Origin: Chitinophaga filiformis
Lineage (GTDB): Bacteria > Bacteroidota > Bacteroidia > Chitinophagales > Chitinophagaceae
Assembly (NCBI RefSeq): GCF_900102545.1
Contig: NZ_FNBN01000010.1
Coordinates: 124,001-188,000 of the forward strand
DNA length: 64,000 nucleotides
Direction: 5' to 3'
Every line of letters starts with the position of its first letter. The first letter of the stretch is position 1. Below the pieces are notes generated by a model that did not search any database, was not told the DNA's origin, and saw only the letters and a list, made by a program, of their open reading frames with translations. The translations under genes were made by a program, and so were the position numbers. Of this stretch, positions 38,410 through 47,751 are shown piece after piece.

Positions 38410-39537
38410 ATGGAATATAGCCTATATGACTTCAGGGGGTCTTCCCTGAATATTCAGATCGCAATAATATTCATTATCATTGCGGTATCCTTCACTGTTA
38501 TTGCCTACCTGTCTATATTAACCGGCAGGTACCGGGCTTATAAGCGGGAGAAGAAACTGGCCAGCCTTCATCCTGTTATTGACAACCTGCTCATGGAACA
38601 CATCCTGCTCAACGACGAGCTGGCCAGTGACGTACCGGCAGACCAGGTAGCGCTGCCCATTGAAGTTTTCCGCTTACCCGTTTTTGAACACAGATGGGCC
38701 AGGCAGGCTTTGATAGACAGGCTTATTGACTATAGGAATAATGTACGGGGTGCCATGGGAGAGCAACTCCGTAACCTGTATATACAGCTGGAACTGGACA
38801 AGGATTCTCTCAAGAAAATGAAGTCCCGTAAATGGGACAAAAAAGTGCAGGCCCTGGCAGAACTCAGTAACATGAATATGTCCATCGCTGATGTGACCAT
38901 TCTGCCCCTTACTAACAGTAGTAACCGTGAACTACGCGCTGCGGCCAGACATGCATATATCAAGTTGAGCAAAAATGAGCCGTTCAAATTCTTTGATGTC
39001 GTAACAGAACCACTCCTGATGTGGGACCAGGTAGAACTGTTTAAGATCATTTCCACTACTGAACATATTGCCATACCCAACTTTGCACAATGGATCACCT
39101 ATTCATCCAATAAAAGTATTGTCTCTTTCTGCCTTAAACTGGTGGTTCACTACAACCAGATCAGCGCTATTCCTGCAGTAGTAAAATTACTGGATACCAA
39201 AGATCGCTACCTTCGTGCAGATGCAATCAATTGCCTCGGGAAGCTGAAAACGGAAAGTGTGGAAGACAAGCTCCTCCAGATGTACGACAGTCAGCCACTG
39301 AACTGTCAGCTGGAAATATTGAAAGCCATAGGCCGCATCAGCAGCGGCCGGCATGTAGACTTCCTGCGTCAGGAGTTCCTGCATGCCACGGATTTTGATG
39401 TACGTAAACATGCAGCTAAATCTATTATCAATAACCAATGGGCTGCCAAAGGCCTTATTGATGAATTGGTAGAAACCGCTACCGCGGAGAATAAACTAAT
39501 CCTTAAGCATAGCATGAACCCTTTAATTAAATACTGA
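38410..39537 (+). CDS. Membrane-anchored HEAT-repeat protein
   Basis: An N-terminal membrane segment (IAIIFIIIAVSFTVIAYLSI, about residues 17-36) is followed by a cytoplasmic helical solenoid of HEAT type (RELRAAARHAYIKLSKNE, RYLRADAINCLGKLKTES, FDVRKHAAKSIINNQW). 375 aa. No catalytic motif. It lies 48 bases after the response regulator and 7 bases before the first GT2 synthase, so it may be an adaptor that joins regulator to synthase at the inner membrane (inference). Confidence 0.82.
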   Translation: MEYSLYDFRGSSLNIQIAIIFIIIAVSFTVIAYLSILTGRYRAYKREKKLASLHPVIDNLLMEHILLNDELASDVPADQVALPIEVFRLPVFEHRWARQALIDRLIDYRNNVRGAMGEQLRNLYIQLELDKDSLKKMKSRKWDKKVQALAELSNMNMSIADVTILPLTNSSNRELRAAARHAYIKLSKNEPFKFFDVVTEPLLMWDQVELFKIISTTEHIAIPNFAQWITYSSNKSIVSFCLKLVVHYNQISAIPAVVKLLDTKDRYLRADAINCLGKLKTESVEDKLLQMYDSQPLNCQLEILKAIGRISSGRHVDFLRQEFLHATDFDVRKHAAKSIINNQWAAKGLIDELVETATAENKLILKHSMNPLIKY

Positions 39538-39544
39538 CCGTGAG

Positions 39545-41002
39545 ATGGGGAATATCTGGGATACGATAGGAAGATTTTATGAAACCACTGTTTTTGTTTA
39601 CGGTACCATACTGCTGATCACATACGCGTTGTTGGCCGTCTTCTCTATGATTTCCGTCCGGGCATATGCCAGGAAAGATAAGTTCAACCAGGAAAACATC
39701 CTGCTCAGTTCTCCACTTGCTCCTGGTATTACTGTGCTGGCGCCCGCTTACAACGAAGGACTCACCATCATCTACAATGTGCGCTCCCTGCTTACGCTGA
39801 ACTATCCGAAATACGAGATCATTATTGTCAATGATGGTAGCACGGATAACAGTCTGGAACAGATGATCAGTGAATTCGAACTCGTGCAGGTTGACTTTGC
39901 CTACAATGCCAAAATACAGACCAGGCCAGTCAGAAAGATCTTCAAATCTACCAATCCTGCCTACGCCAAACTGCTGGTCATCGACAAAGTAAACGGTAAA
40001 AGTAAGGCCGATGCGGTAAATGCCGGCATCAATGCAGCTTCATATGATCATTTTGTATGTACGGACGTAGACTGCATACTGCATAAGAATACCCTGCTGG
40101 AATTGATTAAACCGGTGATGCAGGAAGAGAAGAAACGTGTTATTGCCACCGGCGCCACACTACGTATAGCCAACTCATGCGAATTTGACGAGGGAGTGAT
40201 GACACGTATGCGTCCGCCCCGCCAGCTTCTGCCCCGTTTCCAGGAGGTGGAATATATCCGCGCATTTGTGTTAGGTAAAATGGGCTGGAGCCTCCTGAAC
40301 TGCGTACCGAACGTATCCGGCGGTCTGGGATTGTTTGATAAGGAAATAGCCATCCGTTCCGGCGGATATGACCATAGCTCCTTTGGTGAGGATATGGAAC
40401 TGATGACGCGCATGTGCCGTTATGCATATGACAATAAGATCAAATACGCTATCCGTTATATTCCCAAAACGCTCTGCTGGACGGAAGCACCGTCTACTGT
40501 CAAGATCTTCAACCGCCAGCGTACACGTTGGGCAAGGGGACTGGCACAGCTGATGTATGCGCACTTCGGCATGTTCATGAATCCCCGTTATGGAAAAATG
40601 GGACTCATCATTTTCCCGTATAACTTCTTCTTTGAACTGCTGGCGCCCATCATTGAGATTACTGGCGTTATTTACTATATCGTTATGACCTGTCTTGGCC
40701 TCATCAACTGGCCAACAGCGCTGGTGCTGTTGCTTTTCGTATATACTTATTCCGTGATGATCACTACTATAGCTATCCTGTGGGACCAGCTTACGTTCAG
40801 GTATTACAAAACGTGGAAAGAGGTGGCCTACCTCTGCATGACACCCTTTATGGAATTCTTTCTCTACCACCCGATGATAGTAATATTCGCTGTTCGTGGC
40901 TATTACTACTTCCTCACGGGTAAGAAAAGCACCTGGGGAAATATGCAGCGGCGGGGTTTCCAGACTACGCAGAAGGCAGCAGCTACTGTTGCTGCAAAGT
41001 AA
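39545..41002 (+). CDS. Processive GT2 glycosyltransferase, synthase 1
   Basis: Membrane polysaccharide synthase of the cellulose/hyaluronan/PgaC type. An N-terminal membrane segment (about 15-37) precedes the GT-A catalytic domain with VNDGSTDNS, DVDC (about residue 176, metal site), FGEDMELMTRM (ED, catalytic base) and RQRTRWARG (QxxRW, acceptor), then 4 membrane segments. All four D,D,D,QxxRW signatures are intact, so polymerisation with transport through its own channel is expected. About 60% identical by eye to synthase 2 just downstream. No PilZ domain is visible. Sugar donor unknown. Confidence 0.9.
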   Translation: MGNIWDTIGRFYETTVFVYGTILLITYALLAVFSMISVRAYARKDKFNQENILLSSPLAPGITVLAPAYNEGLTIIYNVRSLLTLNYPKYEIIIVNDGSTDNSLEQMISEFELVQVDFAYNAKIQTRPVRKIFKSTNPAYAKLLVIDKVNGKSKADAVNAGINAASYDHFVCTDVDCILHKNTLLELIKPVMQEEKKRVIATGATLRIANSCEFDEGVMTRMRPPRQLLPRFQEVEYIRAFVLGKMGWSLLNCVPNVSGGLGLFDKEIAIRSGGYDHSSFGEDMELMTRMCRYAYDNKIKYAIRYIPKTLCWTEAPSTVKIFNRQRTRWARGLAQLMYAHFGMFMNPRYGKMGLIIFPYNFFFELLAPIIEITGVIYYIVMTCLGLINWPTALVLLLFVYTYSVMITTIAILWDQLTFRYYKTWKEVAYLCMTPFMEFFLYHPMIVIFAVRGYYYFLTGKKSTWGNMQRRGFQTTQKAAATVAAK

Positions 41003-41047
41003 CAGCGGGCTTATAAAAATCATCATCCATAAAAACCAGGAGATACC

Positions 41048-42544
41048 GTGCAATTGTTTAGAAATGTTTTTGAAGGCTTTGTTTTTGTATATGGCAGTAC
41101 CATGCTATTTATGTATGCATTGCTGGCTATTCTCTCCCTGCGTGGCATTATCAAATTCCAGCGCAAAAACAGTTATGTGGATTATACTAAAATGCTCCAG
41201 TCTCCTATAGCACCGGGTATATCCATCATTGCACCTGCCTTCAATGAAGGTGTGACCATCATCCAGAATGTCCGTTCACTGCTGACCCTCAACTACCCAC
41301 GTTTTGAAGTGATCATTGTCAATGACGGAAGTACAGATGATACCCTCGAAAAACTGATCAACGAATTTCAGCTGCAGGTAGTCGATTTCGCATATAACGA
41401 ACGTATTAAGTCACAGCCGGTAAAAAGGCTCTTCAAGTCATCCAACTCTGCTTATGAAAAGCTGGTGGTGATCGATAAAGTGAATGGAAAAAGTAAGGCC
41501 GATGCTTCCAACGCAGGTATCAATGCTGCCGCCTATGATTACTTTCTTTGTACGGATGTAGACTGTATCATTGAAAAAGATACACTGCTGCGCATGATCA
41601 AACCATTTATGGATGAAGAGCACAACAGGATCAAAGAGGTGGGCGAACCTTGTCCTGAGTGCGGTTATGTACACATTGTAGAAGACAGTACACGCGTTAT
41701 AGCTACCGGTGCCACCTTACGTCTTGCCAACTCCTGCGAGGTAGATGAAGGTGTGATCACCCGTGTAAGGCCTCCTGAGAAATGGTTACCCCGCTTCCAG
41801 GAAATGGAATACCTCCGGGCTTATGTACTGGGTAAAATGGGATGGAGTGTGATCAACTGTGTACCCAACGTATCCGGTGGTCTTGGACTGTTTGACAAAG
41901 AGATTGCCATCAAAGCAGGTGGTTATGATAGTAAGTCGTTTGCAGAGGATATGGATATTGTAACGCGGATGTGCACTTATATGATCGACAACAAACTGAA
42001 GTATGCGATCAGGTACATTCCCACTACACAATGCTGGACAGAAGGCCCTCCCACAATGAAGGTATTCAGTCGTCAGCGCACCCGCTGGGGACGCGGTCTG
42101 GCAGAGATCATCACCATACACCGCAAGGTGATCTTCAATCCACATTATAAGCGGCTGGGGATGATCGTACTTCCTTACAACCTGCTTTTTGAATTCCTCG
42201 CCCCTATCATTGAGATCACGGGCGTTTTCTATTATATCTACCAGATCGTTACAGGGAGTATCAACTGGCAGAATGCACTGATCCTGCTGGCATTCGTGTA
42301 TTTTTATTCTGTCATGATCACTACCCTGGCCATATTATGGGACCAGATCACATACAAACACTATAAGACCTGGAAAGAAGTGATAGGCCTGGCTTTAATG
42401 GCCTTTCTTGAACCTTTCGTTTATCATCCCCTGATCGTGTTTTTTGCACTGAGGGGATATTTCCATTTTATCACCGGGCGGAAACACAGCTGGGGGAATA
42501 TGCAGCGCCAGGGATTTGGCCAGCGGAAACCTGCAAATACATAA
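41048..42544 (+). CDS. Processive GT2 glycosyltransferase, synthase 2 (paralogue)
   Basis: Paralogue of the preceding synthase with the same layout: membrane segment, GT-A domain (VNDGSTDDT, DVDC, FAEDMDIVTRM, RQRTRWGRG) and C-terminal membrane segments ending ITGRKHSWGNMQRQGF, a close match to the end of synthase 1. It differs by an insertion of about 20 residues after the DVDC helix that carries a CPEC (C-x2-C) pair. Start is GTG at 41048. Gene duplication is clear from the shared N- and C-termini. The two may form a heterodimer or make different glycans. Confidence 0.9.
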   Translation: MQLFRNVFEGFVFVYGSTMLFMYALLAILSLRGIIKFQRKNSYVDYTKMLQSPIAPGISIIAPAFNEGVTIIQNVRSLLTLNYPRFEVIIVNDGSTDDTLEKLINEFQLQVVDFAYNERIKSQPVKRLFKSSNSAYEKLVVIDKVNGKSKADASNAGINAAAYDYFLCTDVDCIIEKDTLLRMIKPFMDEEHNRIKEVGEPCPECGYVHIVEDSTRVIATGATLRLANSCEVDEGVITRVRPPEKWLPRFQEMEYLRAYVLGKMGWSVINCVPNVSGGLGLFDKEIAIKAGGYDSKSFAEDMDIVTRMCTYMIDNKLKYAIRYIPTTQCWTEGPPTMKVFSRQRTRWGRGLAEIITIHRKVIFNPHYKRLGMIVLPYNLLFEFLAPIIEITGVFYYIYQIVTGSINWQNALILLAFVYFYSVMITTLAILWDQITYKHYKTWKEVIGLALMAFLEPFVYHPLIVFFALRGYFHFITGRKHSWGNMQRQGFGQRKPANT

Positions 42545-42545
42545 G

Positions 42546-45413
42546 ATGATGTCGTTATCCAAATACATACTATCCGTTACCGTACTTTGCTTTTCATTGC
42601 AGGCACAGGCGCAGATCTTCAGTAAGGAGAAAGATGCGGATGAGCTGTATGATGAAGCAGTAAAGGAAACACGGCTGAACCATTACGAAAAGGCAATACA
42701 ACTGTCGAAAGAGGCCCTGCAGAAAAGGCCGGACTTTACTGATCAGGAGTTATTGCTGGGAAGATTGTATATGCTGACAGGCCGTACAGACCTGGCAAGA
42801 CGTTATGTAAAAAAAGTATTGGCTGAAGCACCGACTTATTACGATGCCTATCTCTATGCCATCAACATTGAACTGGGTGCGAAGAAGTACGAAGAGGCAG
42901 AATGTTATGTTGATGAAGGATTGTATAACTTCCCGGGGGATAAAGCCCTGATGCTGAAAAAACTCAGTATACTGGATGCATCCGAACGGTTCTTCCAGGG
43001 AGGAAACTATGCCACTTCATTGCTGGAAAAGTATAGTACTGATACTGCGGTACAAAGAGCATATATGGGTCATTACCTGCTGGCAGGACGTTATTATCAG
43101 CTAAGGAATAACCAGATACTTGCCATGCAGAATTATGAAAAGGCATTACTGCTGGATTATAATAATCAGGAAGCGAAAGCGGCCATCACCGCCATGTATA
43201 TCAAAAGCGGCAGTTATACAAGAGCGATTGAACAGGTGAATGCAGAACTGTCTGCCAATCCAAACTCGTATGATCTGATGATGCGTAAACTGGGGCTGCT
43301 GGAGGATATGCATGACTATCCCGCAGCCATTGACCAGTTGCAACAGATCCTGAAACGCTGGCCATCAGATACCAAAGCCCGTAGTATGGAAACGCCCCTG
43401 CGCATGGATGCAGCAGCATGGTATGCCAATACCGATCCTTATCTGTTATACCAGGGCGTACTGGAAAAAAATCCGGGGAACCGCGAAGCGCTGGATAAAG
43501 TAATAGGACTGAGCATGTCACGCGGCGCCTATCGTGAAGCGCTTGCCTGGATTAACAGGGGGTTAAAGAATAATCCGAACGATCAACATTTATTGTCGCT
43601 CAAACTGGATGTACTGGAAAGCGACAGGAAGTTCACAGAAGCCTCATTACTGGCAGAAAAGCTCTATGCAGCTAACAGGTCCAGCGCTGACCTGAAAAGC
43701 CGTTATACGGCCTTAAAAATAGCCAGCGGACGTGATTATCTGGCCCAGCAGCAATATGACCTGGCACTGGCGGAATTTGATAAGGCCCTTCAGACAGATC
43801 CGCGGGATACCACTGCACTGGACATGATGGCCAACACCTACATCAATCAGAAAGATAATATACATGCGCTTCAGGTACTGGATAAAGCGCTGGCGGCCTA
43901 CCCGGACAACAGCCGTTTTTTGCTGAAAAAATCCAGTATACTCGCTGCTACGGGACAATATGACGAAGCAACCGCAATTGCAGAACAACTGTTACACCGC
44001 TCTCCTTCTGATCCGAAATATGCAGCCAACCTGACGGACCTGCGTCTCACAGCAGGTCGCACACTACTGCAGGCAGAAGAATACGATATGGCTGCCAGAG
44101 AGTTCCGCGCAGTACTGGCACAATCGCCCGACAATCTTGATGCGCTGAACTATCTCATCAATCTGCAGAATGCCGTAGGACAACCGGATAGTTCCCTGTT
44201 CTATGCTGACCAGGCATTGGCATATTATCCGGACAACAAAGAGATCTTATTAAAGAAAGCCGGGGTACTGACCGATATAAAACGGTATAACGAAGCAAAC
44301 GCCATCACTTATCAGCTGATGCAACGTTATCCTTTCACTACAAAATACAGAACTGCGTATACTGAGGGACTCATTGCCGCAGGTACTACCTATCAACGTA
44401 ACAATGCGCCCGATAGTGCGCTGGCCATCTACCGGCAGGTACTGGGACTGAACAGAAGAGATTCCCTGGCATTGCTCTACAGCATTAATCTGCTGAGCGA
44501 CAAAAAGGAATATGACAGTGCATTGGTATATGCCAATCAAGGTGTTCGCTTCTATCCTGACAATGCATCGTTCATACAGAAAAGAGCTGTTTTGCTGGAG
44601 AATAAAAAAATGTATGCAGATGCAGCCATTGCGGCTGATTCTGTTGTAAAGCTGAACCGCAGTCCGGAGAATATAGACTATGCGGATTACCTGCATAGTA
44701 AAACAACGAAGAACCAGTTTGGGATGTACTTCCTGCATTCCAGCTACGACTACCAGGATAACACGTACAACATTGCTACCCTCGAATACCGTCACTTCTT
44801 CAAACGGGGCTCTTATGCGGGCCGTCTGAACTATGCCGGAAGGGAACAGGGTACCGGCTTACAGGGTGAAGCGGAATTGTATTACACGCACAATCCTAAG
44901 TTGTATTCGTATGCGCTGGCCACTTATTCCAATGAGATTGTCTTCCCGAGAACAAGGCTGGCCTATTCCCTCTTCAAAACGTTCAAACATGATATAGAGG
45001 GTGAACTGGGTATCCGTTATCTGAATGCAGACAGTACCAGCAGCGTATCCGGGGTCGCCTCCATTGCAAAGACATGGAAAGACTTCTGGGTCAATTTCAG
45101 GGCTTATTTCATCAGTGATTCGCCGGAGTTTTACACCTCTTACAATCTTACGGCCCGTTATTATATGAACCGTCAGCAGGACTATATTGCTTTCAACGCA
45201 GGACTGGGTACATCTCCTGATGACAGAAGCCGTCTTATACAATTCCCTAAACTGGCGGGGCTACTGACCCGCAGCGTAGGTGCGGGATACCAGAAGACAT
45301 TTAAATACCGTACTACTGCAGGCATTTTCGGTACGTGGATCAATCAGAAGATCAGCTCCACTGTCTTTCAGAACCAGTACGACATTTATGTAACCCTGCA
45401 ACGCAAATTTTAA
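42546..45413 (+). CDS. TPR protein with YaiO-type outer-membrane beta-barrel
   Basis: Export porin candidate for the two synthases. Start set at ATG 42546, 1 base after the synthase stop, because it opens a signal peptide (MMSLSKYILSVTVLCFSLQA). About 700 residues of TPR units follow (for example YDLALAEFDKALQTDPRDTT, YDMAAREFRAVLAQSPDNLD). The last ~240 residues have alternating beta-strand pattern ending QYDIYVTLQRKF, which matches the YaiO family. TPR-plus-barrel is the architecture of BcsC, PgaA and NfrA, which carry polysaccharide through the periplasm and outer membrane. Confidence 0.88.
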   Translation: MMSLSKYILSVTVLCFSLQAQAQIFSKEKDADELYDEAVKETRLNHYEKAIQLSKEALQKRPDFTDQELLLGRLYMLTGRTDLARRYVKKVLAEAPTYYDAYLYAINIELGAKKYEEAECYVDEGLYNFPGDKALMLKKLSILDASERFFQGGNYATSLLEKYSTDTAVQRAYMGHYLLAGRYYQLRNNQILAMQNYEKALLLDYNNQEAKAAITAMYIKSGSYTRAIEQVNAELSANPNSYDLMMRKLGLLEDMHDYPAAIDQLQQILKRWPSDTKARSMETPLRMDAAAWYANTDPYLLYQGVLEKNPGNREALDKVIGLSMSRGAYREALAWINRGLKNNPNDQHLLSLKLDVLESDRKFTEASLLAEKLYAANRSSADLKSRYTALKIASGRDYLAQQQYDLALAEFDKALQTDPRDTTALDMMANTYINQKDNIHALQVLDKALAAYPDNSRFLLKKSSILAATGQYDEATAIAEQLLHRSPSDPKYAANLTDLRLTAGRTLLQAEEYDMAAREFRAVLAQSPDNLDALNYLINLQNAVGQPDSSLFYADQALAYYPDNKEILLKKAGVLTDIKRYNEANAITYQLMQRYPFTTKYRTAYTEGLIAAGTTYQRNNAPDSALAIYRQVLGLNRRDSLALLYSINLLSDKKEYDSALVYANQGVRFYPDNASFIQKRAVLLENKKMYADAAIAADSVVKLNRSPENIDYADYLHSKTTKNQFGMYFLHSSYDYQDNTYNIATLEYRHFFKRGSYAGRLNYAGREQGTGLQGEAELYYTHNPKLYSYALATYSNEIVFPRTRLAYSLFKTFKHDIEGELGIRYLNADSTSSVSGVASIAKTWKDFWVNFRAYFISDSPEFYTSYNLTARYYMNRQQDYIAFNAGLGTSPDDRSRLIQFPKLAGLLTRSVGAGYQKTFKYRTTAGIFGTWINQKISSTVFQNQYDIYVTLQRKF

Positions 45414-45424
45414 TCACGCTATTC

Positions 45425-47683
45425 ATGTTCAGGATGATGCACACTTTATTGCTGATAATGACCCTGCTGACTTATAACAGTTGCCAGTCCACCCGGGGAA
45501 ATATTGATCTTGTATCCAATGGTAGTTCCAGGTATGTGATTGTACTGCCGGATGAAGCTACAGGGCATGAAACAAAGGCGGCCAAGCTGCTGCGGGATTA
45601 TGTGAAACGTATCTCCGGCGCATCACTGAGCATCATACTGGAAAAAGCATATAAAGAGCAACCCGGTATTTTTATCGGTAACACTGAACATGTGGAACAG
45701 TTCAGGAGTGGTAAACTGAAGGGAGAAAGTTTTTTTATCGCTACAGATAACCAACACCTGTACATAAGAGGCGGCAGTGGCAAGGGGGTTATTTATGGCG
45801 TGTACACGCTGCTGGAAAATTATTTCGGTTGCCGTAAGTATGCTGCCATCCCTGTCATTACACCTTCGAGTAAAAATATTCAGGTACCGCAACAGCTGAT
45901 GGATAAACAGGAACCGGTTTTTGTATACCGGGAAACCTACTACCCTGCTGCGTTTGATAATGAATACCTGGAATGGCATAAACTGCATCGCTTTGAAGAT
46001 CTCTGGGGTGTATGGGGACATTCCTTTTTCAAGATCCTTCCTCCGAAAACGTATTTTGCTGCCCATCCGGAATATTATGCACTGGTAAACGGGAAGCGGC
46101 AGGCCAGCCAGTTGTGCCTGAGTAATGAAGGTGTGTTTAATACGATGGTGGAGTACTTCCGTAAAGCCATCGCTGATAATCCTGATGCGCTTTACTGGTC
46201 CATTTCCGCTGAGGATGGCGGCGGCTTTTGTACCTGCGATCAGTGTAGTAAAGCCAATGCAGAGGAAGGCGGTCCACAGGGATCACTGATCCGTTTTGTG
46301 AACAGGGTTGCAGCGGCATTTCCTGATCAGCAGTTCACAACACTGGCCTATCAGTATACAGCACATCCGCCGCTTAAAACCAAACCTGCTGCTAATGTAT
46401 ACATCATGCTGAGCAGCATTGATGCTTATCGCCAGGAACCGTTAAGTACGATACCATCATCAGCGGCATTCAGAAAAGACCTGGAGGGATGGGGCACTGT
46501 GACAGATCATATTTTCCTCTGGGATTACACGACACAGTTCACCAACTACCTGGCGCCTTTTCCTGACTACAATAATCTGCAGCCTAATCTTCAGTACCTG
46601 TCAGCACACAAAGTATCAGGTATCTTTTCTCAGGGCAGTGGCGATACCTACGGCGATATGGCCGCCTACAACAGCTATCTGCAAGCTAAGCTGCTGTGGA
46701 ATCCATCATTAACTACGGAGGCAGTGACCACCGACTTCCTGAATGGTTATTATGGCAAGGCAGGTCCTTTCATTGGACAATATCTGCAGGCATTGATCAC
46801 TACCCTGCACAACACTAAAACACAACTGGACATCTACGGTAATCCTGTTAACAATTATAGGAATTATCTGTCGCCGGAAGCCATAGACCAGTATTCCAGC
46901 TTCCTCGATAAAGCAGAAAAGGCAGCAGAAGGTAATAATGAGCTGCTCACTAGGATATATAACACCAGGCTCTCCCTGGAATATACCGTATTGCAGCAAT
47001 CCCGCTTTTTCGGTACAGAAAAGTTCGGGTATCTTATTCCGGAAGGAACTGGCTTTGTCGTAAATCCCCGCTGGCCGGAGCGTGTTCAAAAATTTGTGGT
47101 GCAATGTAAACAGGCGGGCGTAAAGGAACTGTCAGAAGGTGGTGGTGATGCAGATAGCTATCAGCGTGAATGGGATACTATATTCGCCCGTAAATGGATC
47201 AACAGTCTTGCTTTCAGGGCGAAGGTTTCCTTAGTGAATCCATGGTCAGACGAGTATCCTGCCAAGAAGGAACACACGCTTACTGATGGTTTGCAGGGCG
47301 ATAAGGACTTCAGCATTAACTGGCTGTTCATCTATGGGAAAGACATGATAGCCACCATCGACCTGGGAGTAGAAAAGACGATCAACGAAGTACAGATGAA
47401 CTTCCTGCAGGATGCCCGGCATTATATTTTCAATCCATCTGATATTATTGTAGAAACTTCTGCAGACGGTGTCAACTTCAAACCTGCAGGTCAACAACAA
47501 ACCACTCCTGCCGCCGAAGAAGATTATGCAGCGGCTGTGCGCAATTACCGTTTTCACTTACCGGCCGTTCATGCGCGCTTCGTACGCGTTACCGGCCGTT
47601 GCCAGCAGGAGGTGCCAGCATGGAGAGGAGCGCCTGCCGGTAAAAGAGCAGCAATCTGTTGTGATGAGGTGTTTGTGTTGTAA
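45425..47683 (+). CDS. DUF4838 lipoprotein with GH20b-like and discoidin domains
   Basis: Start set at MFRMMHTLLL, which opens a lipoprotein signal (MTLLTYNSCQSTRG); the longer frame runs into the previous gene. The N-terminal part (ETKAAKLLRDYVKRISG) is like the alpha/beta domain that precedes GH20-type barrels. The central DUF4838 region has YFAAHPEYYALVNGKRQ, YWSISAEDGGGFCTCDQC and later barrel-like segments, and the C-terminus (about 620-752) is a discoidin/F5-8 type sugar-binding domain. DUF4838 proteins are putative glycosidases. Only 11 bases separate it from the export porin gene, so it probably acts on the glycan made here. Confidence 0.8.
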   Translation: MFRMMHTLLLIMTLLTYNSCQSTRGNIDLVSNGSSRYVIVLPDEATGHETKAAKLLRDYVKRISGASLSIILEKAYKEQPGIFIGNTEHVEQFRSGKLKGESFFIATDNQHLYIRGGSGKGVIYGVYTLLENYFGCRKYAAIPVITPSSKNIQVPQQLMDKQEPVFVYRETYYPAAFDNEYLEWHKLHRFEDLWGVWGHSFFKILPPKTYFAAHPEYYALVNGKRQASQLCLSNEGVFNTMVEYFRKAIADNPDALYWSISAEDGGGFCTCDQCSKANAEEGGPQGSLIRFVNRVAAAFPDQQFTTLAYQYTAHPPLKTKPAANVYIMLSSIDAYRQEPLSTIPSSAAFRKDLEGWGTVTDHIFLWDYTTQFTNYLAPFPDYNNLQPNLQYLSAHKVSGIFSQGSGDTYGDMAAYNSYLQAKLLWNPSLTTEAVTTDFLNGYYGKAGPFIGQYLQALITTLHNTKTQLDIYGNPVNNYRNYLSPEAIDQYSSFLDKAEKAAEGNNELLTRIYNTRLSLEYTVLQQSRFFGTEKFGYLIPEGTGFVVNPRWPERVQKFVVQCKQAGVKELSEGGGDADSYQREWDTIFARKWINSLAFRAKVSLVNPWSDEYPAKKEHTLTDGLQGDKDFSINWLFIYGKDMIATIDLGVEKTINEVQMNFLQDARHYIFNPSDIIVETSADGVNFKPAGQQQTTPAAEEDYAAAVRNYRFHLPAVHARFVRVTGRCQQEVPAWRGAPAGKRAAICCDEVFVL

Positions 47684-47684
47684 A

Positions 47685-47721
47685 ATAAAAAAATGGCAAC
47701 TGCAGTACTTTGCAATTGCCA
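47685..47721 (-). terminator. Terminator of the GH51 gene
   Basis: On the - strand a hairpin (TGGCAA and TGCA arms pairing around a 6-base loop, one internal mismatch) is followed by a run of T's. It lies 31 bases past the GH51 stop and just after the convergent DUF4838 gene. Confidence 0.65.
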
Positions 47722-47751
47722 CCGTTAGGTATGTTATCAGGATATGTTATG

